In this document: positions 31,894-45,708 of the stretch, piece by piece | How positions within the stretch are numbered: the stretch's first letter is position 1 | Layout of the letters: the number at the start of each line of letters is the position of its first letter | Assembly: GCA_013420905.1 (NCBI GenBank) | Contig: JAAXNY010000016.1 | Coordinates: forward strand, 744,001 to 808,000 | DNA: 64,000 nt | Reading direction: 5' to 3' | From: Collybia mongolica | Lineage: Eukaryota > Basidiomycota > Agaricomycetes > Agaricales > Clitocybaceae | The notes under the pieces: generated by a model | Told to the model about the DNA's origin: nothing | Databases searched by the model: none | What the model saw: only the letters and a program-made list of their open reading frames with translations | Program-made: the position numbers and the translations under genes

Positions 31894-34800
31894 ATGCCAT
31901 TCGCAACTCTACAAGGAGCATCGTCTTCGACGTTTCGGCCCCCACCACTCGATGGTTCGCTCACATTGCCTGAAGTGTTTGACTTCCATGCAGCGAATAA
32001 TCCAGAGCATCCTCTATTTCGATACGAGGATCTTGATGGGCTACACACAATCCTATGGTCGTCTGCCGTTCAGGCCTTTCATACAGCAGCCCAGCTAGTA
32101 CAGAACTATGTGCCACCTGATACCGAAACCACCTCGCCCAAAGTGATCTCGATCCTTGCAGCTACAGGTGAGTAACAATTCGTTTATTTTTGTCCTTTGC
32201 TAACGCTCTCCCAGACTCGATCACGTATTTTGCCCTCATCGCGGGGATTATGCGGGCGGGATTTCAAGCATTCCCTATTTCACCACGTAATTCCGCTGTG
32301 GCAGTAACACATCTACTTAAGTCAACTGGTTCAACGCACCTATTTGTAAGTTCCGACCCCGCAATGCAGGTCCTCGCGAAGTCGGCGTTGGATGCGATAA
32401 TCCCCGGGAGCGCGACTCCAATAATGCAACTACCAATGCCCACATATTCCACTCTGTTTGGATCGAGCACTCGGAACCATCTTCCTCCTATGGAGAAGGT
32501 TGATCTCAATCAACCTGCAATTATACTGCATTCCTCTGGTCAGATTCTCTACTATATCCTGGTCTGCGCAGCTAACCGGCCATTCTAGGGTCCACTGCAT
32601 TTCCTAAACCAATTAAATTTACATACCGTACTTTGTTGCAATCTGGTCTTCTACCATGTAAGCTTTATCCAGTGTAGTAATTCTAAAAATTCTTACCACT
32701 GGTTCTCCTTTAGACTACGGAGAAACTGACATATGCGATGAGACTCTATCATCTCACGCAGTTCCAATGTTCCGTAAGCCAAACATTCTCAAAGATTTTA
32801 CTGCTGATGTTTACACTTACGAGATTTAATGGGGGTCGTGCAACTTCCGTGGACTGTGTGTATCTGCACAACGAACAGGAAGTGGGAGGATCACTGATAT
32901 CACATACAGGCATACTCCGGGCTAACCATTGCCGTATTCCCACCCACTCTGCCACCCGCGATACCAACTCCCGACAAAGTGTTTGCGGCTGCTCTGGCAA
33001 CTAATTGTAGTTTGGTCTTCTGCGTACCCGTGTTTTTAGAGGTGTGTTGGCTCAGCCACGTAAATTTTATTGAGGCCCATTCTTTCCAGAGCTGGGCTCG
33101 TGATCCTACTCGCCTGCCCGCTTTGCAGAAATTTAAGGCATTGGTACGGACTTCGTATCATCTACCTTACTCTTTACTGAATTTCGGGGCAGATTTTCGC
33201 TGGAGGACCACTACAACCAAGTGTTGGAGATATGTTGGTGGAGAACAATGTCAACATCGTTCCACTGTATGGCTTGTACGTCCACCTTCTGCCTCTCCTA
33301 CTGCATGGATCATGATGGTGTCGTAGAACAGAGACCGGGACAGTAACTTTGTTCCTTCCCAGTGAGACCACACGATCACGTTCATTGATAAAATCTTATG
33401 TTGGTGGCATTACCCAGAACAACCCCCAAAAGAAGGCTGGGATTACTTTAGGGTCTGTATTAGGATCATTCAGCTTCAACCGTTTGATTCTAATGGTCAC
33501 TCGTTATTTAGTTCTCTCCACATTGTAGCCCTGTCTGCGTTCCTTTGGAGGATCAAGAAGGCGTCTATCATCTGGTAATGAAGGTGGGAGTCTATCGGCT
33601 TTGATCCTTTTCTTTTTATTGAGATGTTCGTATGTAGGAGACCGCGACGCACACGCCCACTGTTCTCAATATCACTGTTGATGGCGTCAAAGCCTTGAAT
33701 ACCAATGACCTTCTGGTCCGGCACCCCACGAATCCAGAACTTTGGAAGGTCTTCGGGCGGCAAGGTACTTTATACGAGAATTTGCCTCTAAAAATAAAAT
33801 TAAAGGAATCCCAATATGAACCCCTTCACAGACGATCAGATAATGCATTCCACGGGTGAAAAGGTATGATGCGCCGAGATTCAATCAGTCAGAACGCTAA
33901 CAGACTCTTTAGACGAATCCAGTTCCACTTGGTACATTGAATTTCATACCGTATCTTACCATCATTGATGCGGGCCATTAGAGGCAATTCTCATGAAAGA
34001 CACAAGAATCGCCAGTGTCGTTATGTTTGGTCGGAGTAAATTCCATGCTGGGGTCCTCGTCGTCCCTGATCAGCCATTTGAGCCTTCTGATCTAACCCGT
34101 CTCGCCGAATATCGAAACGCCATATGGTCAGTTACCCAGCGCCCTTCATAGTCGCGCCGCATTGACATTGGCATAAGGCCGACCGTTGAACAGGCAAACG
34201 GTTTCGCACCGTCTCACTCAAGGATCTTCAAAGAGGTACACAGTTTTACTCACAACTAATTTCATTTGATAGCTCTGTCAAGATGATCATTGTTGCAGAT
34301 CCCAAAAAGCCTTTTGAACTCACTGCCAAGGGAACCCCACGTCGGCACGTCGTGTTAGATGTCTATGCAGACGAGATCGAAGCGGCCTACGACGCTGTGG
34401 AACAGTCCTCCCAGGTCCACCTACAACCTCCCCCCGAGTTCACACCCGAAGCAACACTGTTATTTATTCGCCAAGCTCTCGCTGAAGTCATGCCAAAAAT
34501 GCCAGCAGATGATGATGATATTTTCCAACACGGCTGTGATAGGTATGTTCCAACTCTCTCATAACCGCATTGTGTATTATGCCAATGTCGCTACTAGCCT
34601 GCAAGCAACGTGGCTACGGAACACGATCCTCCATGCCATTCGTGTGTCCGTACTAAGGGTTAATACACGGACGCTACCGTATAACTTCGTCTACTCCAAT
34701 CCAACGATACGGCAATTAGCAAATTACGTGATGCAGGTTGCGCAAGGTGCGCAGCCCTCAGCAGAACATGCATATGAGAAAGCAGCAGCCATGAAGGCAA

Positions 34801-36150
34801 TGGTGAAGAAATACACTTCCAACTTCCCTCGTCACATGCCTACCAACAATGCGCCTCCGCAAGGTTGTGTCCTCCTGACCGGAACAACAGGCGTATTGGG
34901 GAGCTTTATACTAAAATCCCTTCTTGAAAAGTTAGACGTAGATTTAGTTTTTGCGCTGAATCGCCCAGATGCGAAACATGGCAAGGGTATTCGGGAGCGG
35001 CAGAAATCTGCCTTTGAAGCCGCTGGAATAGAGGCGAGCTTGATTGACTCTCCAAAGCTCCGACTGCTCGAGGGAGACCTTAATGCACAGAACTTTGGTC
35101 TGTCCCTGGAGACGCACGAAGAGGTTCGCGTGAAGACCACCACAATCATCCACAATGGTTCGTGCTCTTCGATGCGCTCAATCTGTCAAGTCTAAGATGC
35201 TTCGATATTGATATAGCATGGCATGTCGAGTTTAATAGATCGCTGTCGTCCATGGAACCGCTTGTTTCAGGGACGCGCCAATTGATTGACTTTGCACTTA
35301 CAGCCCCCCATCCCAACCCACGTTGGCTGGTATTCCTCAGCTCATCCTCGGTAGTGCTAAGTGCGTGTAATCCGTAACTCCTATTTCGTTCCACACTCAA
35401 TCAGAACAGATTGGTCAGGCAGCGACACCGCTCCCGAAGGGCCTGTTACCGACCCTACCGCTTCCATGGGCTCCGGGTATAGTGATTCGAAATGGGTCAC
35501 AGAACGGGTCTTGGATGCAGCCGCTAATTATGGGCTTTCCCCAATTGTGATTCGCCCCGGCCAGTTATGCGGAGGTATTGGAGGAGCGTGGAAGACAAAT
35601 GAGTGGTTCCCTGCACTAGTTCGGGGCAGTCAGGTCTTCGGGTGCCTACCGGACATATCTGGGGTATGTTTGACACTGTTCCTGATCCTCGGGGACACTT
35701 GTCTCACTCATCTTTTTCTCCAAGGTTGTTTCCTGGTTTCGTACGTCTGCTGCTGCGAAGGTTGTGGTAGAACTGTTGGATAGCAGAGAGCGATACTTCC
35801 AGATAGCGCATCCGTCCCCGATACCGATGTCTACAGTCTTGCAGACGCTGTCCACTATCTTCGGCATTCCAATCGTCCCATATGCGCAATGGCTGGGCGC
35901 ACTGGAGGCTGCTGCCTCGGGGGGAAACCCTGGAACTGATAATCCGGCCGTACATCTGTTGGAGTTCTTTGCCTCCCGGAAAAAGAACGCGGAAACCGCG
36001 GCTGACGGCGTTGAGGCATTGTTTGGAACTTCGTTGGCGACAACTCTCGCCACGGCCTCCGCGCCGTCGTTGAGGTCGGCAACGAAAATCGGTCGGGAGG
36101 ATATTGAAGCCTGGGTTGCGTATTGGCGCAGAATCGGGTTTCTGATGTAG
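31894..36150 (+). CDS. NRPS-like carboxylic acid reductase (adenylation-thiolation-reductase)
   Basis: By eye about 21 exons with introns of 45-70 nt join to roughly 1,050 residues without a stop. The adenylation domain has the P-loop SSGSTAFPKPIKF, HLMGVVQLPW, FAGGPLQPSVG, LYGLTETGT, and a Gly-Arg-Gln-Asp motif, with HSRIFKEM and ADPKKPF near its end. The carrier domain shows HGCDSLQATWLRN, with the phosphopantetheine Ser. The reductase domain has the Rossmann motif LLTGTTGVLGSF and catalytic Tyr/Lys in GYSDSKW. Enzymes of this layout activate a carboxylic acid with ATP and release it as aldehyde or alcohol using NADPH. The substrate cannot be read from sequence alone; an aryl or terpenoid acid is plausible given the UbiA and P450 neighbours. 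Confidence 0.92.
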
Positions 36151-37024
36151 ATGATATTATGCAAAGTAGTTAGAATATTTGTTGTCAAGGTATGCGCGTT
36201 CGACAGCTGTACGGCACCCAAGGAACATGGCAAAGTCTGGCCTACGCGGTCGATGAGTTTCGGGTGTCGCACTTTCTATATGATAAAAGGTGTAGCTGAG
36301 TCCAAGCGGGTGGGCGAGCAGGACCGTCGGTATGTGTCAGTAGTGAATCGCTACGAAGACCGGCTTCAGAAAGGAATTATTGTATATGTTTGACATTGGT
36401 GTACTCTTCTGTCCAATCCTCAACATTGATTTGTCTGGCGCAGCCCCGGTATCAACAAGTAGTAAATCGTTCACTTTGGCAATGAATTAGTTGGGCAGCT
36501 CTAGACTTCTTCTCATGGTTGGAAAAGTAAATTCCAAAAGGAAGCAATACAAATGTGGCTGGAGCGAACATTCCGATGCTTTCGACGGAGACTCGAGGTC
36601 TGGAGCGTGTGGGATTTGGGTGACACCATACCGTCTGAATGTTGCCTCGGGGTCGAGATGGGATCTTGTTTCGTGTGAAGGTGCCGCGCGACGCATATTT
36701 GTCTATAGACAACAATGGCCCGGAATTTTTGATACAAAATGAATCCGACTTGTGTGCATGACTGTCCAGTGTGTGGAGGTGCATGGGATCTGTAAATTGA
36801 CATGGGAAGAGGTCAGATCAATGTGGCAGTGCCTCTTGTTTGGTGTTGTTCGTTCATGCTATATAAACCCCCTAACATGTACTCCAGTTTCCCACCTAAG
36901 ACCCACTGGAACTCATGGGGCTCTCGTCATTCAAACCACGCGCCATCACATGCAGCAGCGTTAAACCCACTTCATTATATCAGGTATATGGCACTCCCCT
37001 AACAAATGCCTTAGACTAAGCTCC
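36151..37024. other. Intergenic, no supported gene
   Basis: The ORFs here are short and without motifs. It separates the biosynthetic cassette from the transporter gene. Confidence 0.5.
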
Positions 37025-39267
37025 ATGAACCCAGAAATGTCACGATACCAACAAACGACGCGCTCTGCGAGTGAGAACAGCGCAGCTCCAGGTGCAGAGC
37101 CAGGAATAAACCCCCGTCGTACCTCCTCAGCAAGATTCAGGCGCTTCAAACAGGATTGTGTGGTAGAAGTCTCAGATTACTCGGCGGAGGATGCTTCAGT
37201 CAAGCGATTGAACAACACAGAGCTCATAGACTTTATGAAGCTCCCCGATTCATTACAGGGCTCTACCAGCTCAGAGTTGACGGGGACTGTACCTGTGCAC
37301 ACTGGGGTCAGATGGATCAATATCGGTGGGATTGATTGGGATGTGATGAGTGCGCTGGCGCTGAAGTACGGTGAGGGATCTTGTGGTTGTCCGTGGCTCT
37401 CTATTCTGAATCTTTACAGAACTACACTCCCTAGCATTAGAAGACGTCATCCACGAACAAGGACACAACCAGTCAAAGGCAGACTATTACCATGCGCATC
37501 TGTTTATCCGGATTCTCTGCCATACGCTTGACCCAGATATGGACCCCACACCTGAATATCCACCTGTGGGCTCCAAGGACTCGATTCTTGAGCGAGGCGA
37601 TTTCGATATGGCGAAAGCGTCTGTATCCCATGAAGCTTTGAAGAAACCCCCAGCGTCGGAGCTCACACCTCGTTTCACAGGACTAGCTGGGTTCTCTGCG
37701 CCGGTAAGTATGTCTTATCGTGATAAAATTCCCACTATTCAATGCTCTCGCTATACAGGACCGCCAACGCCAGATACTCAAATTACGTGCGCTTACGAAA
37801 GGGGATCGCGTGAATGTCAAGCACGAACCCATGTTCATATTTCTCCTCCCTAACGGTAAGTTCTATATCTTGTCTGTGCTATGGCGCTAAAACAGAAGTA
37901 GGAACTGTGATCTCTATCCATCCAACCCCGAACCTTGACTTTACAACTCCAATAAGCGACCGTATCCTGCAACCCGATTCCGTCCTCCGTATATCCGCAG
38001 ATGCCTCCCTCCTCGTCGAGAGTCTACTTGATCTTGGTACAAATCCCTCAGAAACCCCATACATAACCTTAAATATTTCCCACTCCAGTTGTAGATCGTG
38101 TCCTTGAGGTAACCGATAAGTATCAGGACAAGATTCACCAGCTCGAACATGATGTTCTCCTTAAACCCAACATGGGTACAGTCCGCAGTTGTATGTCTCT
38201 CCTTTCCTTTTTGTGCTCTCCTATCCCCTTCTTTCCCCTACTGCTACCACTCACTTCTTCGTCTTCTAGTGCACATTCTCTCTGGTGACCTGATTATGCA
38301 CAAGCGCACGCTAGAACCGATTAAGGCGATGCTCTATGGTTTGCGGCGGTACGACACGGATCGCTACATCGCCCTGGCGAGCGACGCCGACGCGGTCGCA
38401 GGACCTGGGATAGTGGAGCATCAAATCGCAGGACGGAAAGAGGGGAATGGGGGCAAGATCCATGGGTACCTGAGCTACAAGGCCAAAGTGTATTTAGTAC
38501 GTCACACTTTCTTCGTACACTATGGTGACAGGTGTTCAAAGAATAGGGCAGGCAGATGTGTACGACCACATGGAATTTACTCTGACGAGCCTGGACATGT
38601 TTGCAGCGATTGCAGAGAATTTAATCAATTATGCGTTCAACGTACGTCCTATCTACTACCTGAATTCCCTTGTACAGCCGCTGATGAGCAGGGCTATAGA
38701 TGGCCTCGTATGAGATGAACCAAGTCATGTAGGTCTTCCTCTATCCCACACCGCCCGCGAATTGCAGTTGGGTCTTTGGTGTCAGATGCTGACACAGGCA
38801 CAGGCGTCGGCTCACTCTTGCTACAATCATCTTTCTGCCGCTTACCCTCTTGACGGGGTACTTTGTGAGTCTATCCCTCCTATCTCCATGGTTGGCTGAC
38901 CCAAGCCGGACGTAGGGTATGAACTTCCAGCCGTTCCCTGCTGTTGACGAACACTCGGACATCCTGTGCGTTGTGGACTCCAACTTGTAAAGAGCCCTGA
39001 CTCCTGACGCCACCCACAGGTTCTGGACAATTGCGCTGCCCGTGATGGGTGCGTTGATCCCGGTGTTCATGTTCACAGATATCCAGCGTATCGTACATTA
39101 CATAAGAAAGTGGATGGCTACTCGCGCAAGCGTCAAGGTGCGTTTGGATATTATGCTTCCATACATCTTGTGTCTCGCGTTTCTAAATCTTCCGAATATC
39201 TCCCCGGATTCTTATCATCGGCTGACTGGTCTTTTCGTTGGCTGTGTAGGGATATAAACTGGCATAA
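37025..39267 (+). CDS. CorA-type divalent metal (Mg2+) transporter
   Basis: ATG 37025 opens an N-terminal cytoplasmic region (MNPEMSRYQQTTRS). About ten introns separate exons reading INIGGIDWDVMSALALKYG, ELHSLALEDVIHEQ, YHAHLFIRIL, RILQPDSVLRIS, VDRVLEVTDKYQDKIHQLEHD and GDLIMHKRTLEPIKAMLYGL, then YDHMEFTLTSLDMF. The pore end has two helices around the family signature: TIIFLPLTLLTGYFGMNF (GMN) and WTIALPVMGALIPVFMF. The last small exon (39250-39267) ends GYKLA. The LEDV...Q pattern, the LxPLTLLTGYFGMNF segment and C-terminal topology are diagnostic of CorA/ALR-type channels. Membrane location (plasma, vacuolar or mitochondrial) is not clear from sequence. No defect seen. Confidence 0.9.
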
Positions 39268-40443
39268 TTCTTCAAACAGGTGGCTTTATTGGAGATAGAT
39301 ACCAAAGAATTTGGCGCAGAACAATGGGCAATATTCCTGGGGGGATACGCCATTATGTTTAGCTCACGACTTGGCTCGCTCAACATGACGTGATGCTGAC
39401 TCCTGCGTTTGTAGAGAAAGTATCCACAGCTCATGGATATTAATGTTATCTACAATAGAATAGCTTAATTTTGGCCACATAGTATTGATACGTATCAGAG
39501 TTTGGCCTAAAGTAAAGCGGGTATTGTTCTATAGTTGATGTTACTTCACGAATTGCCGTTGTAGAGCAGGTGACCTGCAGGTGATATAAAGCAGGCGACT
39601 ATAGTCAGGTGATGTAGAAGCGCTTTTTTTTGTATCGCATGGCTACGTACCATCATGAGGTCGATTCATAAGGTTAATCAACAAGTTCGCATCTCGTCCG
39701 AGTCTTCCAACCCTTGCCCACTTAAGTGTACGAGCACGGGTTGACTATTTGAATAACTTTACCAGAAGCTCAACTTACCACGATGATTCACCCACTTTAT
39801 CGTAGCAATCCTCTTTGTGGCATTTACACGATCTCGAATTGTACGCTTCTCGGCTCGGTTCCATCGCCTAAAGCCGTCCAAGGACCTCAGTATAAAGCCG
39901 GAGTGGGTGATTCTTGCACTCGTGAGTGATGTGGCTTTCACCTGGATTCGCGTCCCTAAATATAGTTGTGCCGATGAACTGCAGTCATGAATATGTCAAG
40001 AGTAAACCACAGTCGTGGATAAAAGATTCTACTCCAAGTCTTATTTTGATCACTGGATCTATTCTTCGATCATATGACAGACAGGTATTGCGATTCTGTG
40101 ATTGCTCACGCATTAGTTTAACTGGTAGCCTTGGCACAATACCCATTTCTGGCTCGTCACATTTTACCGATGCGATGCAACTCGAGCCATGAGGTCGATC
40201 CACCGTCTTGACAGAAACAAATGAAGGGCAACATGCTGATAACACCGGCAGTAGGACATGCGTTTGGATCTATAACATTCTTGATTTCGCCAAGGTCCCA
40301 GTCTGTGCTCCGGTGCTGATCGCGACCACATGCTTATGGCTCTAAACCGCTGTCAAGGCTGTTTTTGAGGAGATATAAGGATAGACTCTCCCTCTAGTAT
40401 CCTTACTCTTTCGAGCGCCCGTTCCGTAAACATTGGCGTGAAC
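39268..40443. other. Intergenic; protease promoter at the right end
   Basis: No gene found. The last 130 bases resemble the upstream region of the second protease copy (reverse complement of about 52620-52750), including the CCACATGCTT and CTAAACCGCTGTCA blocks. A likely TATA element ATATAAG is at about 40373-40379. Confidence 0.55.
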
Positions 40444-42493
<2,050 letters not shown>

Positions 42494-43342
42494 ATAGTAA
42501 TAGACTGGTTTAAAATGCCTTAGAAAGTGGTAGCCTATTTGTAAATATGGATCGTTGCCAATTGAACAATGACACGAAGTAGAGCAGCTTTACATTAACG
42601 TCTGATAAATCACCTAATCAGTATCACAATAGAGCTGCTGAGCATCAACGTCACCGAGAGTGACCACCGTACGCAAACACGATCCGGTTGTTCACTCATA
42701 GCAGTGAATTTGATTAGGGTATTATTTCAAGTGACGTGATTACGGGACACGAAGTTATGGAATAAGAAAACAGTGTTAAGGTCCTTGATGCAACTCCAGG
42801 GCTTGAACGCCCCCCCATTGCTTGTCGTAAATGAGTCAATCGATTCAATGATTTTGTCGATTGTCGACCTTCGCATCGGATCCGCCCGGAAGAACAAAGT
42901 TGACTTTCTTGAAATATTCGCTGATTTTCATCGAGTAGGTTGTTGCGGTCGTCAGCGGTAAAATATGACTGCTACGCAAGATTGATGGGGCGGCGCGTAA
43001 TGGGGACGGTCACCCGTTCCGTAGTACTGTTGCTGCCCTGTTGTGGCTTTCTGCTACTATGCGTTGGATCCAATAAAAATTCTGGATGATGAGGGTAAGG
43101 TTAAGTATGTCATTATCCGCCGCAGGTTGGTAAACCTGTTGTAATATATTTAATTTAACACATTTTATAAAGCAGGGGGTCGGGCGCTTACGTTTTACAT
43201 TAAACTCGTTAGCCTACAGTGCCAATAAGATACTAGCAGTAATAGGAACCACAATCGGTGCAATAGGTCTAGGAACTTGAAGTGCAGATACAATACTGGC
43301 AATGACTCCAAGCATTGACAGGCCCCCCACAGAATTGAACTA
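42494..43342. other. Spacer between protease copy A and the transposon stack
   Basis: Nothing recognisable as a gene. The left part may include the protease 3' region. Confidence 0.5.
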
Positions 43343-45479
43343 CAGTCGCGGACAACCAAACACGACAAATGTAGTATCTCACCCAAAAATAAAAAAATTG
43401 GGCAATCTGACTTCAGATTCGAACTCAGGATGGCAAAATACGTCAAAAAACACTCCTCCGAAGTTTTTCCCACGAGCAGTTAGAATGGCCAATTTTTGTG
43501 AACAAATTTTTGACATTTTTGGAGGGCACATCACCCAAATACAGGCAACCGGTGTGCCTATCATAGCATCAGGGTGCATCATTGCACTTCGCGACACTGA
43601 ACGGTGACCCTCAGTAAAGAATAGTCAGAAATTTCGACCTTAGTCAAAAAATACATTTTTCGGCTAACTTTAAGCTCACAACTTTTCTCCGACTATGTCG
43701 AAATTCTGGACTAGGAATCAACTAAATACTACTTTTTTTTTTCTGAGGGTGACCCTTTTGCTTCCTTACAGCCCATGCTTTACCTTTCAACCCAAGATGA
43801 TAGGGACTCATGAAATGCCTGACTGATGAATTGCCAAATCATGTTCATCAAGCACCTTGTATGCCATGTTCTTTGCATTGTCAAAAGACTTCCTGGGAAC
43901 TTGCCACTAGTGGTATTTTACCCATCCCCAGTACTGTACAGAATATAATCAGTTGTAATGATTTACATAATCACCCAAAATCATACAAGTTCAATTGGAT
44001 TCGGCTCACAATGAAACTTGTGCACATCTGGCTTTCAAATCCTTCACATCAAATCTGTGCTCTCAACAGCTGTGGTGGCAGGTCTAGGCTGGCCCTGGGT
44101 TGATCCCAAAGCCCTGAAATATTTCTCTTCTCTTTCACATTGTGGCATGCATGTATAATAGGTGAGCTCCCAGGTTAGAATAGTACTGGGTGGTGTTTGC
44201 TTTGGTTGACATTGTCAATTTTTTTTTGGCTGAACTGCTCAATATTTTTTCTTATTCTTCTCGGAATCATATTCAGCATTGATAAAGCTGTCAATTGCAC
44301 TATTTTATGTATTTTTAGCGATTTTTTTGAGGGTTGGCCAATATTTTGGGGGTCAAAATTTCGGGACCTTGGAAATCGGACAATTGGCTTGTGGAATTTA
44401 ACTTAAATGGACCTATATATGATCTTTTTTTTTTTTTTTTGGTCATATAATAATATTAAGCACATGTGGGTTTGACCCAGCTACATGCGGGCATAAACAC
44501 CTATTACCACTAAGTAATCTGTAATGGGCCATCAGGGTGGAGCTGTACACTAAGTTGCTCTCCAGGTCATATTACGGGTCTAGACTGAAGATACCTGCAG
44601 TCCAACGGTATTGTACTGTACCATGTCTGAACCTCCCAATGCCTTAAAGGTTTGCCTTTGCTTGTTGGGGCATGGTCCCCTCCCTTCATGTTGGTACCCC
44701 ATTCCACTCCCCTCCTGGTATTTTCAGGTTGCCCTGGAAACCCATTACTCCCCCCCAGTGTCAAAGATAAATGTACAATCTAAATGAACAACCCATACCT
44801 CAAACCTGCTCCCCCTCTCCTGAATCCCCCCTATTACTTTCCCCCCTGTTCCACACCGCTCTCCCAAAGCGATGACTCCCCTCCAAAATGAGGCCACCAG
44901 ATCCCACCATTGGTCAATAAACTGGCATTCTCCCCAAGAGGTGTGCTCTGTGCAGGGACAGTAGCTGATCGGGGGCCAGACCCCTTCCTCCTTTTGTGTT
45001 TGGGTGTAGTGGTTAAGTGAGTATGAATAAATCATCAAAAATGTTGGCAGTGATGCTCCTTAAGGATCTGCGCAAAGCAGAGTACTAGAGTTGTGGTGTC
45101 CTTGTGTGGCCTGGTAGTTGATGAGGTGGATGTGAATGGATTAGTGAAGCCCCCAGTACAGGCAAGATGAGATGACCCTGCAGATAGTCAGGATCAGCTC
45201 TGATAAGTTAAAAATTTGGATATGGTATAAAAGGATGGTGGCCCAGGCTGAAGGAGTGGTCTGATGAAAGGCGATGTCAATTAGGGATGAGGTGTTAGGT
45301 AGTTTAGGGATGACCTAGTGCAGGAGGGATGAATTCCCATGGTCAGATGGTGGTGGTAAAAGATCAAGAAGCATCCGGACCTATATATGATCCCCAAACA
45401 GTTTAAAGAGCAGTCTGATAAGTTGCCGTGGTTGAGAAAGCTTTTCATTTTTTTTATCGTGTTTGGTTGTCTGCAACTG
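43343..45479. mobile_element. Tc1/mariner-like non-autonomous element with TA duplication
   Basis: Left end CAGTCGCGGACAACCAAACACGA (from 43343) and the reverse complement of the right end, CAGTTGCAGACAACCAAACACGA (from 45479), differ at three transitions. Both ends are flanked by TA (43341-43342 and 45480-45481). TA duplication with these ends indicates a Tc1/mariner-type element. No transposase is readable. It contains a later 952-bp retroposon insertion, so the original element was about 1.17 kb. Confidence 0.8.
44425..45376 (-). mobile_element. Retroposon with poly-A tail and tRNA-like boxes, nested insertion
   Basis: The segment is flanked by a perfect 16-bp duplication GGACCTATATATGATC (44409-44424 and 45377-45392). 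On the minus strand it ends in 16 A, so it is a target-primed retroposon. About 30-60 bases before the tail, the minus strand shows A-box-like CTTAGTGGTAA (about 44504-44514) and B-box-like GGGTCAAACCC (44468-44478) at tRNA-like spacing. No protein motif is seen in its 952 bp. It may be a SINE-like element or a mobilised non-coding transcript; the boxes sit near the 3' end, which is unusual for a tRNA-headed SINE. Confidence 0.7.
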
Positions 45480-45708
45480 TACATCAAACGAGACATGGCT
45501 TATCGACTTAAAAAATAATTTCCATGCTAGATTTAGTGGGCTTTTGGGCGTGAAAAAAGTGGATGGGCTGATACCTAATATCCCTACTACTTAGTTGTGC
45601 ATCACCGTCGATTTTGAACTCCGGAGTTGTTAAGAGACATGAAGATGATGAAGACAAAAGAGCATAAGTCCCTAGCACCATACTTCTATGAGGCATTCTT
45701 AACATATA

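Noticed and set aside
32820..32930. Apparent stops in the NRPS-like gene
   Set aside because: They fall inside GT-AG introns; splicing restores the HLMGVVQLPWT and YSGLTIAVFPP reading frame.
44455..44525. A functional tRNA gene on the minus strand
   Set aside because: A- and B-box-like motifs exist, but no clean acceptor stem or anticodon arm can be folded and it lies in a retroposon next to a poly-A tail.
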